Part shown: in pieces, positions 18,939-27,243 of the stretch
Layout of the letters: each line of letters starts with the position of its first letter
Numbering within the stretch: position 1 is the stretch's first letter
Assembly: GCF_014268495.2 (NCBI RefSeq)
Contig: NZ_CP077087.1
Location: 5,165,001-5,229,000 of the forward strand
Length of the DNA stretch: 64,000 nucleotides
Direction of reading: 5' to 3'
From: Pseudomonas monsensis
GTDB taxonomy: Bacteria > Pseudomonadota > Gammaproteobacteria > Pseudomonadales > Pseudomonadaceae
The notes under the pieces: model-generated
Databases searched by the model: none
The model's input: only the letters and a program-made list of their open reading frames with translations
Told to the model about the DNA's origin: nothing
Position numbers and translations under genes: made by a program

Positions 18939-19340
18939 ATGAAAACCCGACTGATCCTCGCCCTGACCCTGTCCGTACTGGCCGCCAATACCTTCGCTGC
19001 CGACGGTTCGGACAAAACCAAATCCGCCGATTTCATTTCCGGCGCCAGCGCCGCCATCGAAACCAGCCACTCGGGCACCTACGCCGCTGACGGTTCTGAT
19101 AAAACCAGTCTTGGCAAAGCTGTGGCTGCCGACGGCTTCGACAAAACCGGTACCGCCAATGCCATCGCTGCCGATGGTTTCGACAAAACCGGCACCGCCA
19201 ATGCCATCGCTGCCGATGGTTTCGACAAAACCGGCACCGCCAATGCCATCGCTGCCGATGGTTTCGACAAAACCGGCACCGCCAATGCCATCGCTGCCGA
19301 TGGCTTCGACAAAACCGGTACTGCTGCAGCCATCAGCTGA
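18939..19340 (+). CDS. small secreted protein built of 14-residue AADGFDKTGTANAI repeats
   Basis: 133 residues from ATG 18939, with ribosome binding site GGAG nine bases upstream. Residues 1-20 are a signal peptide (MKTRLILALTLSVLAANTFA). The mature part is seven 14-residue units: a divergent unit at 20-33, a spacer, a divergent unit at 49-62, then five near-identical units at 63-132 and a final Ser. Each unit carries the acidic D-G-F/S-D-K-T signature. Export to the periplasm or beyond is likely. The function is unknown; a surface, metal-binding or matrix role would be guesswork. A terminator follows, so it is monocistronic. Confidence 0.75.
   Translation: MKTRLILALTLSVLAANTFAADGSDKTKSADFISGASAAIETSHSGTYAADGSDKTSLGKAVAADGFDKTGTANAIAADGFDKTGTANAIAADGFDKTGTANAIAADGFDKTGTANAIAADGFDKTGTAAAIS
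19125..19334 (+). repeat. five tandem 42 bp coding repeats
   Basis: Units of 42 bases encode AADGFDKTGTANAI. The three middle copies are almost base-identical, which marks recent expansion. Copy number may vary between strains. Confidence 0.9.
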
Positions 19341-19359
19341 ATATCAGCAGTCCTCCAAC

Positions 19360-19379
19360 AGCCCGGCTTCGGCCGGGCT
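19360..19379 (+). terminator. intrinsic terminator after the repeat protein
   Basis: Stem AGCCCGGC, tetraloop TTCG, stem GCCGGGCT, 19 bases after the stop. The T-tract is short. Confidence 0.7.
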
Positions 19380-19511
19380 TAGTCATTTCTGAAGCATCAC
19401 AAACATCCCCTGCAGGCTCACGCCTACAGAGGATCAGCGTTTGACTGGAAATACGCGGTGCGCTCTTACACTATGGCGTCTTCAAGCATGCCCTCTTCAG
19501 GAACCCTCGCC

Positions 19512-20141
19512 ATGTCCGATGACATCCACTTCTACGAACCCGCCAACGGCCACGGCCTGCCCCACGATCCGTTCAATGCCATCGTCGGCCCGCGCCCCAT
19601 CGGCTGGATTTCTTCGCAGGATGCTCAGGGCCACTTGAACCTGGCGCCGTACAGCTTTTTCAACGCGTTCAACTACATCCCGCCGATCATTGGTTTTTCC
19701 AGCGTCGGGCGCAAAGACAGCCTGAACAACATCGAGCAGACCGGCGAGTTCGCCTGGAACCTCGCCACGCGCCCGTTGGCCGAGCAGATGAACCAGAGCT
19801 GCGCAATGGTCGCGCCGCAGGTCAACGAGTTTGAATTGGCGGGGCTGACGACGGTGGCATCAAAAGTGATTTCGGTGCCACGGGTCGCCGAAAGTCCAGT
19901 GTCCTTCGAGTGCAAGGTCACGCAGATCATTCAATTGCAGCGCGCCGACGGCGAAACCGTGCCGAGCTGGCTGATCCTTGGCGAAGTGGTCGCCGTGCAT
20001 ATCGCCAAGTGGCTGTTGAAGGACGGCATCTACGACACCGCCGCGGCAGAACCGATTCTGCGCGGCGGCGGACCAGCGGACTATTTTCAGTTGGGGCCTG
20101 AGGCTCTGTTCAAGATGTGGCGTCCAGGCGCCACCCAGTAA
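19512..20141 (+). CDS. flavin reductase-like (FMN-binding split barrel) protein
   Basis: 209 residues from ATG 19512. The opening FYEPANGHGLPHDPFNAIVG followed by PRPIGWISS and SYFFNAFNYIPPIIGFSS-like segments is typical of the flavin reductase-like family (PF01613). It is probably a cytoplasmic FMN-binding protein with a C-terminal GGGPADYFQL segment. Members include NADH:flavin oxidoreductases that serve monooxygenases, but many are unassigned. No partner monooxygenase is adjacent in the same direction. The frame stays open upstream to 19458; the later ATG matches the usual family start. Confidence 0.8.
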   Translation: MSDDIHFYEPANGHGLPHDPFNAIVGPRPIGWISSQDAQGHLNLAPYSFFNAFNYIPPIIGFSSVGRKDSLNNIEQTGEFAWNLATRPLAEQMNQSCAMVAPQVNEFELAGLTTVASKVISVPRVAESPVSFECKVTQIIQLQRADGETVPSWLILGEVVAVHIAKWLLKDGIYDTAAAEPILRGGGPADYFQLGPEALFKMWRPGATQ

Positions 20142-20145
20142 CGCG

Positions 20146-20388
20146 TTACCAGACCAACTCGGCGTCAGCAGTGACGCCCTTGAGTTTATCCAGCTCATTG
20201 ATAGCCGCCTCGTCGGCAGCGATGGCGCCGGGGAACACCTGATCACCCAGCAGTTTGTGAAAGCGTGGTGCACCGCCATCGACCAGGGCCTTGACCGCGA
20301 TTGCCGCGTGATACCCCTTGTTGCCGCCCAACTCGACGGGGACGACTGCGGAGACTGCTTCGAAGTGTTCGAACTCTTTACGTGCCAT
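20146..20388 (-). CDS. small conserved hypothetical protein
   Basis: 80 residues from ATG 20388 (MARKEFEHFEAVSAVVPVEL); a second ATG three codons upstream at 20397 is possible. A GGGA purine stretch precedes it. It has no signal peptide or membrane segment and is acidic, with ADEAAINELDKLKGV at the C-terminus. It converges with the flavin reductase-like gene, whose stop is four bases away. I do not recognise a family. Confidence 0.55.
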   Translation of the reverse strand: MARKEFEHFEAVSAVVPVELGGNKGYHAAIAVKALVDGGAPRFHKLLGDQVFPGAIAADEAAINELDKLKGVTADAELVW

Positions 20389-20431
20389 GTCATACATCCC
20401 GGCTCAGACAAATAAGCCGGACATTAAACCC

Positions 20432-20785
20432 TCAACCGGCGAGTTTGTGTACCGGCACCGGGCACTGGCCAAGGGCTTGCGCGGCCGACACGTCCTTGAA
20501 GGTATGGAAATCCAGACTGTTGACCACCAGGTCCTGCACCAGCTCGGCGAAGATTTCCATCGACGGGCTGTTGAAATAGCGGGTCATCATTTGCTGGCTG
20601 CTCCAGAAACCGGAGACCAGCCACAACTCGGGATCACATTGCGAATGCTGCAAGGCAAAGCTCAGGCAACCGGGGGCGGCACGAGACGGCTCGATCAACG
20701 CGCTCAGGCGTACACCGAGTTCCGCCGAGCGTCCGGCGCGCGCTCGAACGAAGGCCATGTGACTGACGGGAATCTGCTTGGACAT
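20432..20785 (-). CDS. antibiotic biosynthesis monooxygenase (ABM)-domain protein
   Basis: 117 residues from ATG 20785, preceded by a strong GGGAGGG ribosome binding site. The pattern HMAFVRARAGRSAELGVRLS, then GCLSFALQHSQCDPELWLV and FNSPSMEIFAELVQDLV, is that of the dimeric ABM ferredoxin-like fold. Members act as small oxygenases or stress-associated proteins without cofactors. It is divergent from the AraC regulator at 21124, which is its likely controller. Confidence 0.72.
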   Translation of the reverse strand: MSKQIPVSHMAFVRARAGRSAELGVRLSALIEPSRAAPGCLSFALQHSQCDPELWLVSGFWSSQQMMTRYFNSPSMEIFAELVQDLVVNSLDFHTFKDVSAAQALGQCPVPVHKLAG

Positions 20786-21123
20786 GTTCAACCCTCCCAG
20801 GGAGTCGCGTGGCAGCCAGCGGACGGGCTGCGACAGGATCAAAGGTTAAGCGCCGAACACACCGCGCCGTTAGTCGATTCCTGCCGCCCTGTTGCACAAT
20901 CCTGCGAGACTGCACACAGGACTTGTAACAACCTGTGAAACCGCGTCACACGGTTGTCATACGGCGTATCAAGCAAGTTTGCCGCTCTGCATCCTGCTGT
21001 GACTGAGCATGCCGGCAAGCCAATGCAGAATCAGGCAAGCATTTGACAGGATGTGTCTACCGCTTGCGCTTGCACAAACTTAAGCTCTGCTCCATTCCAT
21101 CTCCCTTGCCGAGGATGCCGTGC

Positions 21124-22053
21124 ATGACGTCATTCGATCGTTTTCAAGCCCAGCCTGATGCCGACATGGAGAAACAGCGCGAAGAACTGGCGGCGATCAT
21201 CCGCCGCAACACCACCGACGATGGCAGTTACCAGACCGCCGTCGGCTCGCTGTTCATGTCGCGCCATACCCAGTCCCACAACTTCGCTCCGGTGCTCGCG
21301 CAGCCGGCGCTGTGCATCATGGCGCAGGGGCGCAAAGAGGTGCGGCTGGCCGACGAGTACTTCAATTACGACCCGCTGAATTATCTGGTGGTCTCGGTCT
21401 CGATGCCACTGAGCGGGCGCGTGGTCAACGTTTCACCCGAAGAGCCGATCCTCGCCGTGCGCCTGGACATCGACCCGGCGGAAATCACCGCACTGATCGC
21501 CGATGCCGGCCCGATGGGCGTACCGACCCGGCCCACCGGGCGCGGTCTGTACGTCGAACGCATCGACGGCGCGATGCTTGACGCCGTGCTGCGCCTGGCC
21601 CGCTTGCTCGATGCACCGAAAGACATCGCCATGCTTGCACCGCTGATTCGCCGCGAGATTCTCTATCGTCTGCTGCGCAGTCCGCAGGGTCATCGTTTGT
21701 ATGAGATCGCGATTGCCAACAGCCAGAGCCACCGCATCAGCCAGGCGATCAAATGGCTCAACGGCAATTTCGAGCAACCTTTGCGCATTGATGATCTGGC
21801 AAAAGAAGTGAACCTCAGCGTTTCGACCCTGCATCACCGCTTCAAGGCGATGACGGCGATGAGTCCGCTGCAGTATCAGAAGCAGTTGCGCCTGCAGGAA
21901 GCGCGGCGCCTGATGCTGGCCGAGGGTCTGGAAGCCTCGGCGGCAGGATATCGCGTGGGCTACGAGAGCCCGTCGCAGTTCAGCCGCGAGTACAGCCGCT
22001 TGTTTGGCGCGCCGCCGTTGCGGGATCTGGCGCGGTTGCGGCTTTCAGTGTGA
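21124..22053 (+). CDS. AraC-family transcriptional regulator (AraC_N type)
   Basis: 309 residues from ATG 21124 (MTSFDRFQAQPDADMEKQRE), with GAGG nine bases upstream. The N-terminal half is the AraC_N (PF06719) ligand domain with QPALCIMAQGRKEV and YLVVSVSMPLSG. The C-terminal two helix-turn-helix motifs are at RIDDLAKEVNLSVSTLHHRF and VGYESPSQFSREYSRLFG. It is divergent from the small monooxygenase across 338 bases, so local control of that gene is the simplest hypothesis. Confidence 0.85.
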   Translation: MTSFDRFQAQPDADMEKQREELAAIIRRNTTDDGSYQTAVGSLFMSRHTQSHNFAPVLAQPALCIMAQGRKEVRLADEYFNYDPLNYLVVSVSMPLSGRVVNVSPEEPILAVRLDIDPAEITALIADAGPMGVPTRPTGRGLYVERIDGAMLDAVLRLARLLDAPKDIAMLAPLIRREILYRLLRSPQGHRLYEIAIANSQSHRISQAIKWLNGNFEQPLRIDDLAKEVNLSVSTLHHRFKAMTAMSPLQYQKQLRLQEARRLMLAEGLEASAAGYRVGYESPSQFSREYSRLFGAPPLRDLARLRLSV

Positions 22054-22063
22054 CCGTTAGAAG

Positions 22064-22891
22064 CCCCTCACCCTAACCCTCTCCCAGAGGGAGAGGGGAC
22101 TGAATGGGGGATATTCGACAAGTACACCGACCTGAAAGTATTTCGCCGAATCCATCATCGACTGGATTTTTCAGGCCGACGGATAACGCCAGACACCTCG
22201 GTCGGCTCCCTCTCCCAGAGGGAGAGGACTGAATGGGGGATATTCAACAAGTACACCGACCTGAAAGTATTTTGCCGAATCCATAATCGACTGGATTTTT
22301 CAGGTCGACGGATAACGCCAGACACCTCGGTCGCCTCCCTCTCCCAGAGGGAGAGGGGACTGAATGGGGGATATTCAACAAGTACACCGACCTGAAAGTA
22401 TTTTGCCGAATCCATAATCGACTGGATTTTCCAGGTCGATGGATAACGCCAGACACCTCGGTCGCCTCCCTCTCCCAGAGGGAGAGGGGACTGAATGGGG
22501 GATATTCGACAAGTACACCGACCTGAAAGTATTTTGCCGAATCCATCATCGACTGGATTTTTCAGGTCGATGGATAACGCCAGACACCTCGGTCGGCTCC
22601 CTCTCCCAGAGGGAGAGGGACTGAATGGGGGATATTCAACAAGTACACCGACCTGACAATGTTTTGCCGAATCCATCATCGACTGGATTTTCCAGGTCGA
22701 TGGATAACGCCAGACACCTCGGTCGGCTCCCTCTCCCAGAGGGAGAGGACTGAATGGGGGATATTCAACAAGTACACCGACCTGAAAATGCTTTGCCGAA
22801 TCCTTAATCGACTGGATTTTTCAGGTCGATGGATAACGCCAGACACCTCGGTCGGCTCCCTCTCCCCCCGGGAGAGGGCTGGGGTGAGGGG
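22064..22891. repeat. tandem array of six ~130 bp units bounded by inverted REP-like ends
   Basis: The phrase TGAATGGGGGATATTC recurs at 22101, 22230, 22361, 22492, 22622 and 22751, giving periods of 129-131 bases. Each unit ends in the palindrome CCCTCTCCCAGAGGGAGAGG and contains a CGACTGGATTTTTCAGGTCG hairpin. The left edge is CCCCTCACCCTAACCCTCTC and the right edge its inverted counterpart GAGAGGGCTGGGGTGAGGGG. Units differ by a few substitutions and 1-2 base indels. It lies between the convergent AraC and ABC genes. Open frames crossing it are products of the repetition. Confidence 0.9.
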
Positions 22892-22913
22892 CGATTCGGA
22901 GTCAGACCTCGCT

Positions 22914-23969
22914 CTAAGCCCCCAACACCCGACAAGCCTCCACCGGCAACGTCACCGACACCGGATGCCCGATCCCCAAACCAATCCCCTGACACGGCGT
23001 GCTCAATGCCGTAAACGTCACCCCGGAACACTCCACCGTGGTCTCGATGGTCGCGCCGATATCACGCACGAACGTCACCTTGCCGAGCAGGCGATTGCCC
23101 GCCGTCGCCTGTGGTGCAGACAGTTGCAGGTCTTCGGGGCGAATCAGCATCTTCACCTTCTGCCCCACCACGATGCTGCTGCAGATCGGCACTTGCAGTG
23201 CATCGCCACCCGGCAGGCCGACTTTGCCATCGCCCAATGCCGTGGCCGGGAAGATGTTGCCCGAGCCAATGAAGTCAGCGACAAACTCGTTGGCCGGATG
23301 CCGATAGATTTCAATCGGCGTACCGACCTGCTGCACCTTGTGTTCACCCAGCACCACAACGATATCTGCCATGGTCATCGCCTCGCGCTGGTCGTGGGTG
23401 ACCATGATCGTGGTGATGTTCAGGCGCTGTTGCAATTGGCGGATTTCCACCTGCATCGACTCACGCAGCTTGGCATCCAGCGCCGACAGCGGTTCGTCGA
23501 GCAAAAGAATTTTCGGCCGCGAGGCAATCGCCCGGGCAATCGCCACCCGCTGCCGCTGCCCCCCGGAAAGCTTCGCCACCGGACGGTTGATCATCGCTTG
23601 CAACTGGATCAACTCCAGCAACTCCACTACCCGCTTCTGCTGATCAGCCTTGCTGACGCCGCGCAATTTCAGCGGATAGGCGATGTTTTCACCGACGGTC
23701 ATGTGCGGGAACAGCGCCAGCGACTGAAAGACCATGCCGAAGTTGCGCAGGTGCGCCGGGGTCTGGCCGATGTCCTCGCCGTCCAGGCGAATTTCGCCGC
23801 CGCTGAGGGTTTCCAGCCCGGCGATCATCCGCAGCAAAGTGGTTTTGCCGCAGCCCGACGGGCCGAGAAAACACACCAGTTTGCCTTCCGGCAAATGCAG
23901 GTTGACGTCTTGTACCGCGCACGCCGAGCCGTAGAATTTCTCGACGTTTTCCAGAATCAGACCAGTCAT
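22914..23969 (-). CDS. ABC importer ATP-binding subunit (PotA-like)
   Basis: 351 residues from ATG 23969, with ribosome binding site GAGGTG. Cytoplasmic ATPase with Walker A GPSGCGKTT, Q-loop VFQSLALFPHM, signature LSGGQRQRVAIARAI, Walker B ILLLDEPLSALD and the H-loop VTHDQREAM. The C-terminal TOBE-type region (residues about 270-351) carries MLIRPEDLQL. The domain pattern is that of spermidine/putrescine and Fe/opine importers. Last gene of the operon running from 30329; the tandem array follows its stop. Confidence 0.9.
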   Translation of the reverse strand: MTGLILENVEKFYGSACAVQDVNLHLPEGKLVCFLGPSGCGKTTLLRMIAGLETLSGGEIRLDGEDIGQTPAHLRNFGMVFQSLALFPHMTVGENIAYPLKLRGVSKADQQKRVVELLELIQLQAMINRPVAKLSGGQRQRVAIARAIASRPKILLLDEPLSALDAKLRESMQVEIRQLQQRLNITTIMVTHDQREAMTMADIVVVLGEHKVQQVGTPIEIYRHPANEFVADFIGSGNIFPATALGDGKVGLPGGDALQVPICSSIVVGQKVKMLIRPEDLQLSAPQATAGNRLLGKVTFVRDIGATIETTVECSGVTFTALSTPCQGIGLGIGHPVSVTLPVEACRVLGA

Positions 23970-23982
23970 GTTGCACCTCAAA

Positions 23983-24831
23983 TCAAAAGGAAACGCCGCC
24001 CTCGCCCACCAGCTTCTCCAGCGCCCAGATCAGGACGAAGTCGATCAGCACGATCAGCACGGCAAACGAGAACACGGTAGGGTCGAGCGATGACACGGTG
24101 CGGCTGTACATCCAGATCGGCACGGTCATGACGTCGATGGTGTAAAGGAAATAGGTCACGGTGAATTCGTTGAACGAGACGATGAACGCCAGCAGCATCC
24201 CCGCCAGAATCCCCGACTTCATCAACGGCACCACCACATCGACAATTGCGCGCAATGGCGAAGCACCGAGCATCCGCGCCGCCTCTTCGACTTCACTGCC
24301 GATGGAGAGCATCGCCGCGGTGCAGTTTTTCACCACGAACGGCAGCGCCAGAATCACGTGGGCAATTACCAGCCGCGAGGTGGTCAGGTGGAACGGCAGA
24401 CTGTCGAACACCAGCAGCAAGGCCAGGCCCAACACCACCATCGGGAACACCAGCGGCAGCGACATCAGTTGCAGCGCCACGGCTTTGCCACGGAACTCGC
24501 AACGGGTCAGCGCATAGGCGGCAGGCACCGCGATCAACGTGGCGAAGACCATGGTCAGGCACGACACCAACAGGCTGGTGGCCATGGCCTGGCCGAGGCT
24601 CAACACATCACTGGCATCCGGCGACACGAAGGTGTGCCAGGCCGCTTTGTACCATTGCAGGCTGTAGCTGCTCGGCGGGAAATCGAGGTTCGACGCCCCG
24701 CTGAACGACATGACGATCATGGTCAGGATCGGCAACACCGCCAGCAGCAGAATGAAGCCGGAGAGGATGCCGGCGAACTTGCCGGTGTCGCCGGGCAACA
24801 GTGCCATGCGCTTCTTGGTCAGGGCACTCAT
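23983..24831 (-). CDS. ABC importer permease (PotC-like)
   Basis: 282-residue inner-membrane permease with about six helices and the ATPase-contacting EAA loop (EVEEAARMLGASPLRAIVDVVVPL). The EAA and FIVSFNEFTVTYFL segments resemble PotC/YdcV relatives. It overlaps the preceding permease by four bases (ATGA) and is 13 bases from the ATPase gene. Confidence 0.88.
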   Translation of the reverse strand: MSALTKKRMALLPGDTGKFAGILSGFILLLAVLPILTMIVMSFSGASNLDFPPSSYSLQWYKAAWHTFVSPDASDVLSLGQAMATSLLVSCLTMVFATLIAVPAAYALTRCEFRGKAVALQLMSLPLVFPMVVLGLALLLVFDSLPFHLTTSRLVIAHVILALPFVVKNCTAAMLSIGSEVEEAARMLGASPLRAIVDVVVPLMKSGILAGMLLAFIVSFNEFTVTYFLYTIDVMTVPIWMYSRTVSSLDPTVFSFAVLIVLIDFVLIWALEKLVGEGGVSF

Positions 24832-25736
24832 TGCGAAGCCTCCAGCAGACGCCGACGACGGCCGGTGATGTATTCGGACAGGGTCATGATCGCCAGCGTG
24901 GTAACGATCAGCACCACCCCGGCCGCCGACGCGGCGGGCCAGTTCATCAGTGGCGCGATCTGGTCATGCACCATCACCGCGAGCATCGGCACACGACGAC
25001 CACCGAGCAGCAACGGCACGACAAAACTGCTGGCGTTGTAGGCGAACACCAGCGTCGCCCCGGTAATGATCCCCGGCAGACTCATCGGCAACACCACCTG
25101 ACGGAACACCTGAAAACGACTGGCGCCCAGCGTTGCTGCCGCTTCTTCGTAGGTGCGCGCGACGCCGCGCATGGCGCTGGCAATCGGCAGCACGGCCAGC
25201 GGAAACGCGGTCTGTACCAGCCCCATCAGCACGCCGTTCTGGTTGTACAGCAACATGATCGGGCGCTTGATCAGGCCCAGGCCCATCAGCGCCTGGTTGA
25301 GCATCCCGCCCGGGCCGAGAATCACCAGCCAGCCGTAACTTTGCAGCAGCAGGTTGACCAGCAGCGGCAGGAGCACTGCCGCGAGAAAAATCCGCCGCAG
25401 GAACGGCGAGGTCAGCCGCGACATGGTGTACGCCACCGGGATCGCCAGCAGCACGGCAATCACCGCGCTGATCAGTGCCAGACGCAAGGTCAGCAGCAAG
25501 GATTTCAGGTAATAGGGTTCGAGCAACTGGGCGTAACTGGCCAGGCTGAACCCCGTCCACTCCGCGCCTTTGGTGCCGACGCTCATGCGCAACACCAGCA
25601 GGCTGGCGGCGATCAGCACGCCGAGAAACAGCATCGACGGCGTGAGGAAAAACCACGCCCGGGCGGTCGGCGAAACACCGCGCGCCGGGCGCACGCTGCC
25701 GGCGTCGACCGGTTGGCTCAGGGATTGATGTTCCAT
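24828..25736 (-). CDS. ABC importer permease (PotB-like)
   Basis: 302 residues from ATG 25736 (MEHQSLSQPVDAGS). The frame is open further upstream but would run through a REPIN. About six helices; EAA loop YEEAAATLGASRFQVFRQVVLP. It pairs with the PotC-like subunit to form the channel. It is separated from the binding-protein gene by 186 bases holding a REPIN, unusual inside an importer operon. Confidence 0.88.
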   Translation of the reverse strand: MEHQSLSQPVDAGSVRPARGVSPTARAWFFLTPSMLFLGVLIAASLLVLRMSVGTKGAEWTGFSLASYAQLLEPYYLKSLLLTLRLALISAVIAVLLAIPVAYTMSRLTSPFLRRIFLAAVLLPLLVNLLLQSYGWLVILGPGGMLNQALMGLGLIKRPIMLLYNQNGVLMGLVQTAFPLAVLPIASAMRGVARTYEEAAATLGASRFQVFRQVVLPMSLPGIITGATLVFAYNASSFVVPLLLGGRRVPMLAVMVHDQIAPLMNWPAASAAGVVLIVTTLAIMTLSEYITGRRRRLLEASQ

Positions 25737-25799
25737 AGCAATGATCTCGTCAATGGAAGAACAACTGACGAACACAGCTCTCCAAACCACCGTGCCCCT

Positions 25800-25886
25800 G
25801 TGGGAGCTGGCTTGCCAGCGATCGCAATCTGTCAGTGACATCATTGTCGACAGGTAGGCCGTCATCGCTGGCAAGCCAGCTCCCAC
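25800..25886. repeat. REPIN (GTGGGAGCTGGCTTGCCAGCGA type) inside the ABC operon
   Basis: Inverted copies GTGGGAGCTGGCTTGCCAGC and TCGCTGGCAAGCCAGCTCCC are about 45 bases apart. It lies between the binding-protein and first permease genes. Confidence 0.88.
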
Positions 25887-25922
25887 AAGGGGTTTGTGGT
25901 GTTTTGAAGGTTGGTGTTCGGC

Positions 25923-27026
25923 TCAGGAAGAAAAGATTTCCGTGTAACGACGAATCCATTGGTCATGCACGGTCGCCAAAAAGGCGTTGTCGTGCATGAT
26001 CGCCTTCTCGGCAATCTGCTCCGGGGTGAGGATGTACGGGCTCTTGCGTGCTTCGGCGGAGATGATCGCCTTGGCGTTGACCGGGCCGTTGAAGATGTCT
26101 TCGGCCATCTTGCCCTGCACCAGCGGGTCGAGAGAGTGGTCGATGAAGGCGTAGGCCAGATCGGTGTCGCCGGGACGGTTCTTCGGCATCACCGACAGCA
26201 TCAGGTCGGTGTAGAAACCTTCCTTCATGCCGAACGTGGCGCCGAGGCCGTAGTTCGGATCGCGGATCTGCTTGGGGAAGAAGGCCGGGGCGTACAAGCC
26301 GCCCATGTCCAGCGAACCGGTGCGGAACAGCTCGGCGATCTGGTTCGGGTTCTCGCCAAGAGTGACCACGCGATCCTTGAGTTCGGCGAGTTTCTTGAAG
26401 CCCGGTTCGATGTTGTGTTCGTCACCGCCGGCGAGTTTGGCGGCGATGATGATCAGGTCCATCGCCTCGGTCCAGTTCGGCGGCGGCAGGAAAATGTTCG
26501 GCGCCAGATCGGCGTCCCACAATGCCGCGTAACTGTTCGGCGCCTCTTTGAGCGTGCGGGTGCTGTAGACCAGGCTGTTGCACCACAGCAGGTAACCGAT
26601 GCCGTGACCGTTGGCGCCCGTGCGGTATTGTTCCGGTACGTCGATCAGGTTGGGAATGCGGTTGAGGTCGGGTTTTTCCAGCAGTCCGGCGGCGGCCAGA
26701 CCTTCGGCGCCGACCCCGGCCAGGGTGATGATGTCGTACTGCGGACGGTCACCGCCGGCCTTGAGTTTGGCGACCATCTCCGAGGTGCTGCCGGTGCGGT
26801 CGGCGATGACCTTGGCGCCGGTCTTGGCCTCGAACGTGGCGGCGATATTGCGCAGTGCGGCGAGGCCGGTGTCATCCGACCAGGTCAGCAAGCGCAGGGT
26901 CTTGCCGGCGAAACGTGTGTCGCTGGCAGAGGCCCGGATGAAGGGCATGCTCAGGGCCGCCGCCGCTACCGAGGCGACGCCGACGGTTTTAATGAATTGA
27001 CGCCTGTTCAGATCATGCTCGCCCAT
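25923..27026 (-). CDS. ABC importer substrate-binding protein, Tat-type signal
   Basis: 367 residues from ATG 27026, with GGGAG upstream. The N-terminus MGEHDLNRRQFIKTVGVASV is a twin-arginine signal (NRRQFIK), so export in folded form is likely. The mature part has TLRLLTWSDDTGLAALRNIA, PQYDIITLAGVGAEGLAAAG and FNGPVNAKA segments of the PotD/opine-binding class. The enzymes upstream in the operon suggest a guanidino compound, polyamine or 2-ketoarginine-related ligand, but this is contextual. A hairpin lies between this gene and the aldehyde dehydrogenase. Confidence 0.85.
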   Translation of the reverse strand: MGEHDLNRRQFIKTVGVASVAAAALSMPFIRASASDTRFAGKTLRLLTWSDDTGLAALRNIAATFEAKTGAKVIADRTGSTSEMVAKLKAGGDRPQYDIITLAGVGAEGLAAAGLLEKPDLNRIPNLIDVPEQYRTGANGHGIGYLLWCNSLVYSTRTLKEAPNSYAALWDADLAPNIFLPPPNWTEAMDLIIIAAKLAGGDEHNIEPGFKKLAELKDRVVTLGENPNQIAELFRTGSLDMGGLYAPAFFPKQIRDPNYGLGATFGMKEGFYTDLMLSVMPKNRPGDTDLAYAFIDHSLDPLVQGKMAEDIFNGPVNAKAIISAEARKSPYILTPEQIAEKAIMHDNAFLATVHDQWIRRYTEIFSS

Positions 27027-27200
27027 GAAGGACTCCCTTTGTTCTTTTAAGTATGAGGTTGGTCGCAACCGTTGCATCCGCGCGGCCGGATCTGCTGCAG
27101 GCCTTGTGTTCAAAGGCCTGCAGCGCTGCCGACGGGTTCATCCTGAGGTCGTGCAATACACCTGACTATCGATAAAAACTCATCGAAGCCATGACACCGG

Positions 27201-27225
27201 CGCATGCCTCGTTGCGAGGCATGCG
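27201..27225 (-). terminator. intra-operon hairpin between dehydrogenase and binding-protein genes
   Basis: Eleven-base arms CGCATGCCTCG / CGAGGCATGCG with loop TTG, 19 bases after the dehydrogenase stop. There is no T-tract, so it may attenuate transcription or protect the upstream message rather than fully terminate. Confidence 0.45.
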
Positions 27226-27243
27226 CTCCCCGTTTTCGGGCGT

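Noticed and set aside
19079..19333. 84-codon repetitive minus-strand frame opposite the repeat protein
   Set aside because: It mirrors the 42 bp repeats. The plus frame has a signal peptide, ribosome binding site and terminator; the minus frame has none.
22155..22679. 174-codon minus-strand open frame and several plus-strand frames across the tandem array
   Set aside because: They arise because the ~130 bp unit happens to lack stops; the translations simply repeat with frame jumps, and there is no ribosome binding site.
22064..22891. The array as a CRISPR
   Set aside because: Units are ~130 bases and repeat in full; there are no short repeats with unique spacers and no cas genes nearby.
24246..25838. 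Plus-strand frames opposite the ABC permeases
   Set aside because: Antisense shadows with Gln/His/Arg-rich composition; the minus-strand genes have all family motifs.
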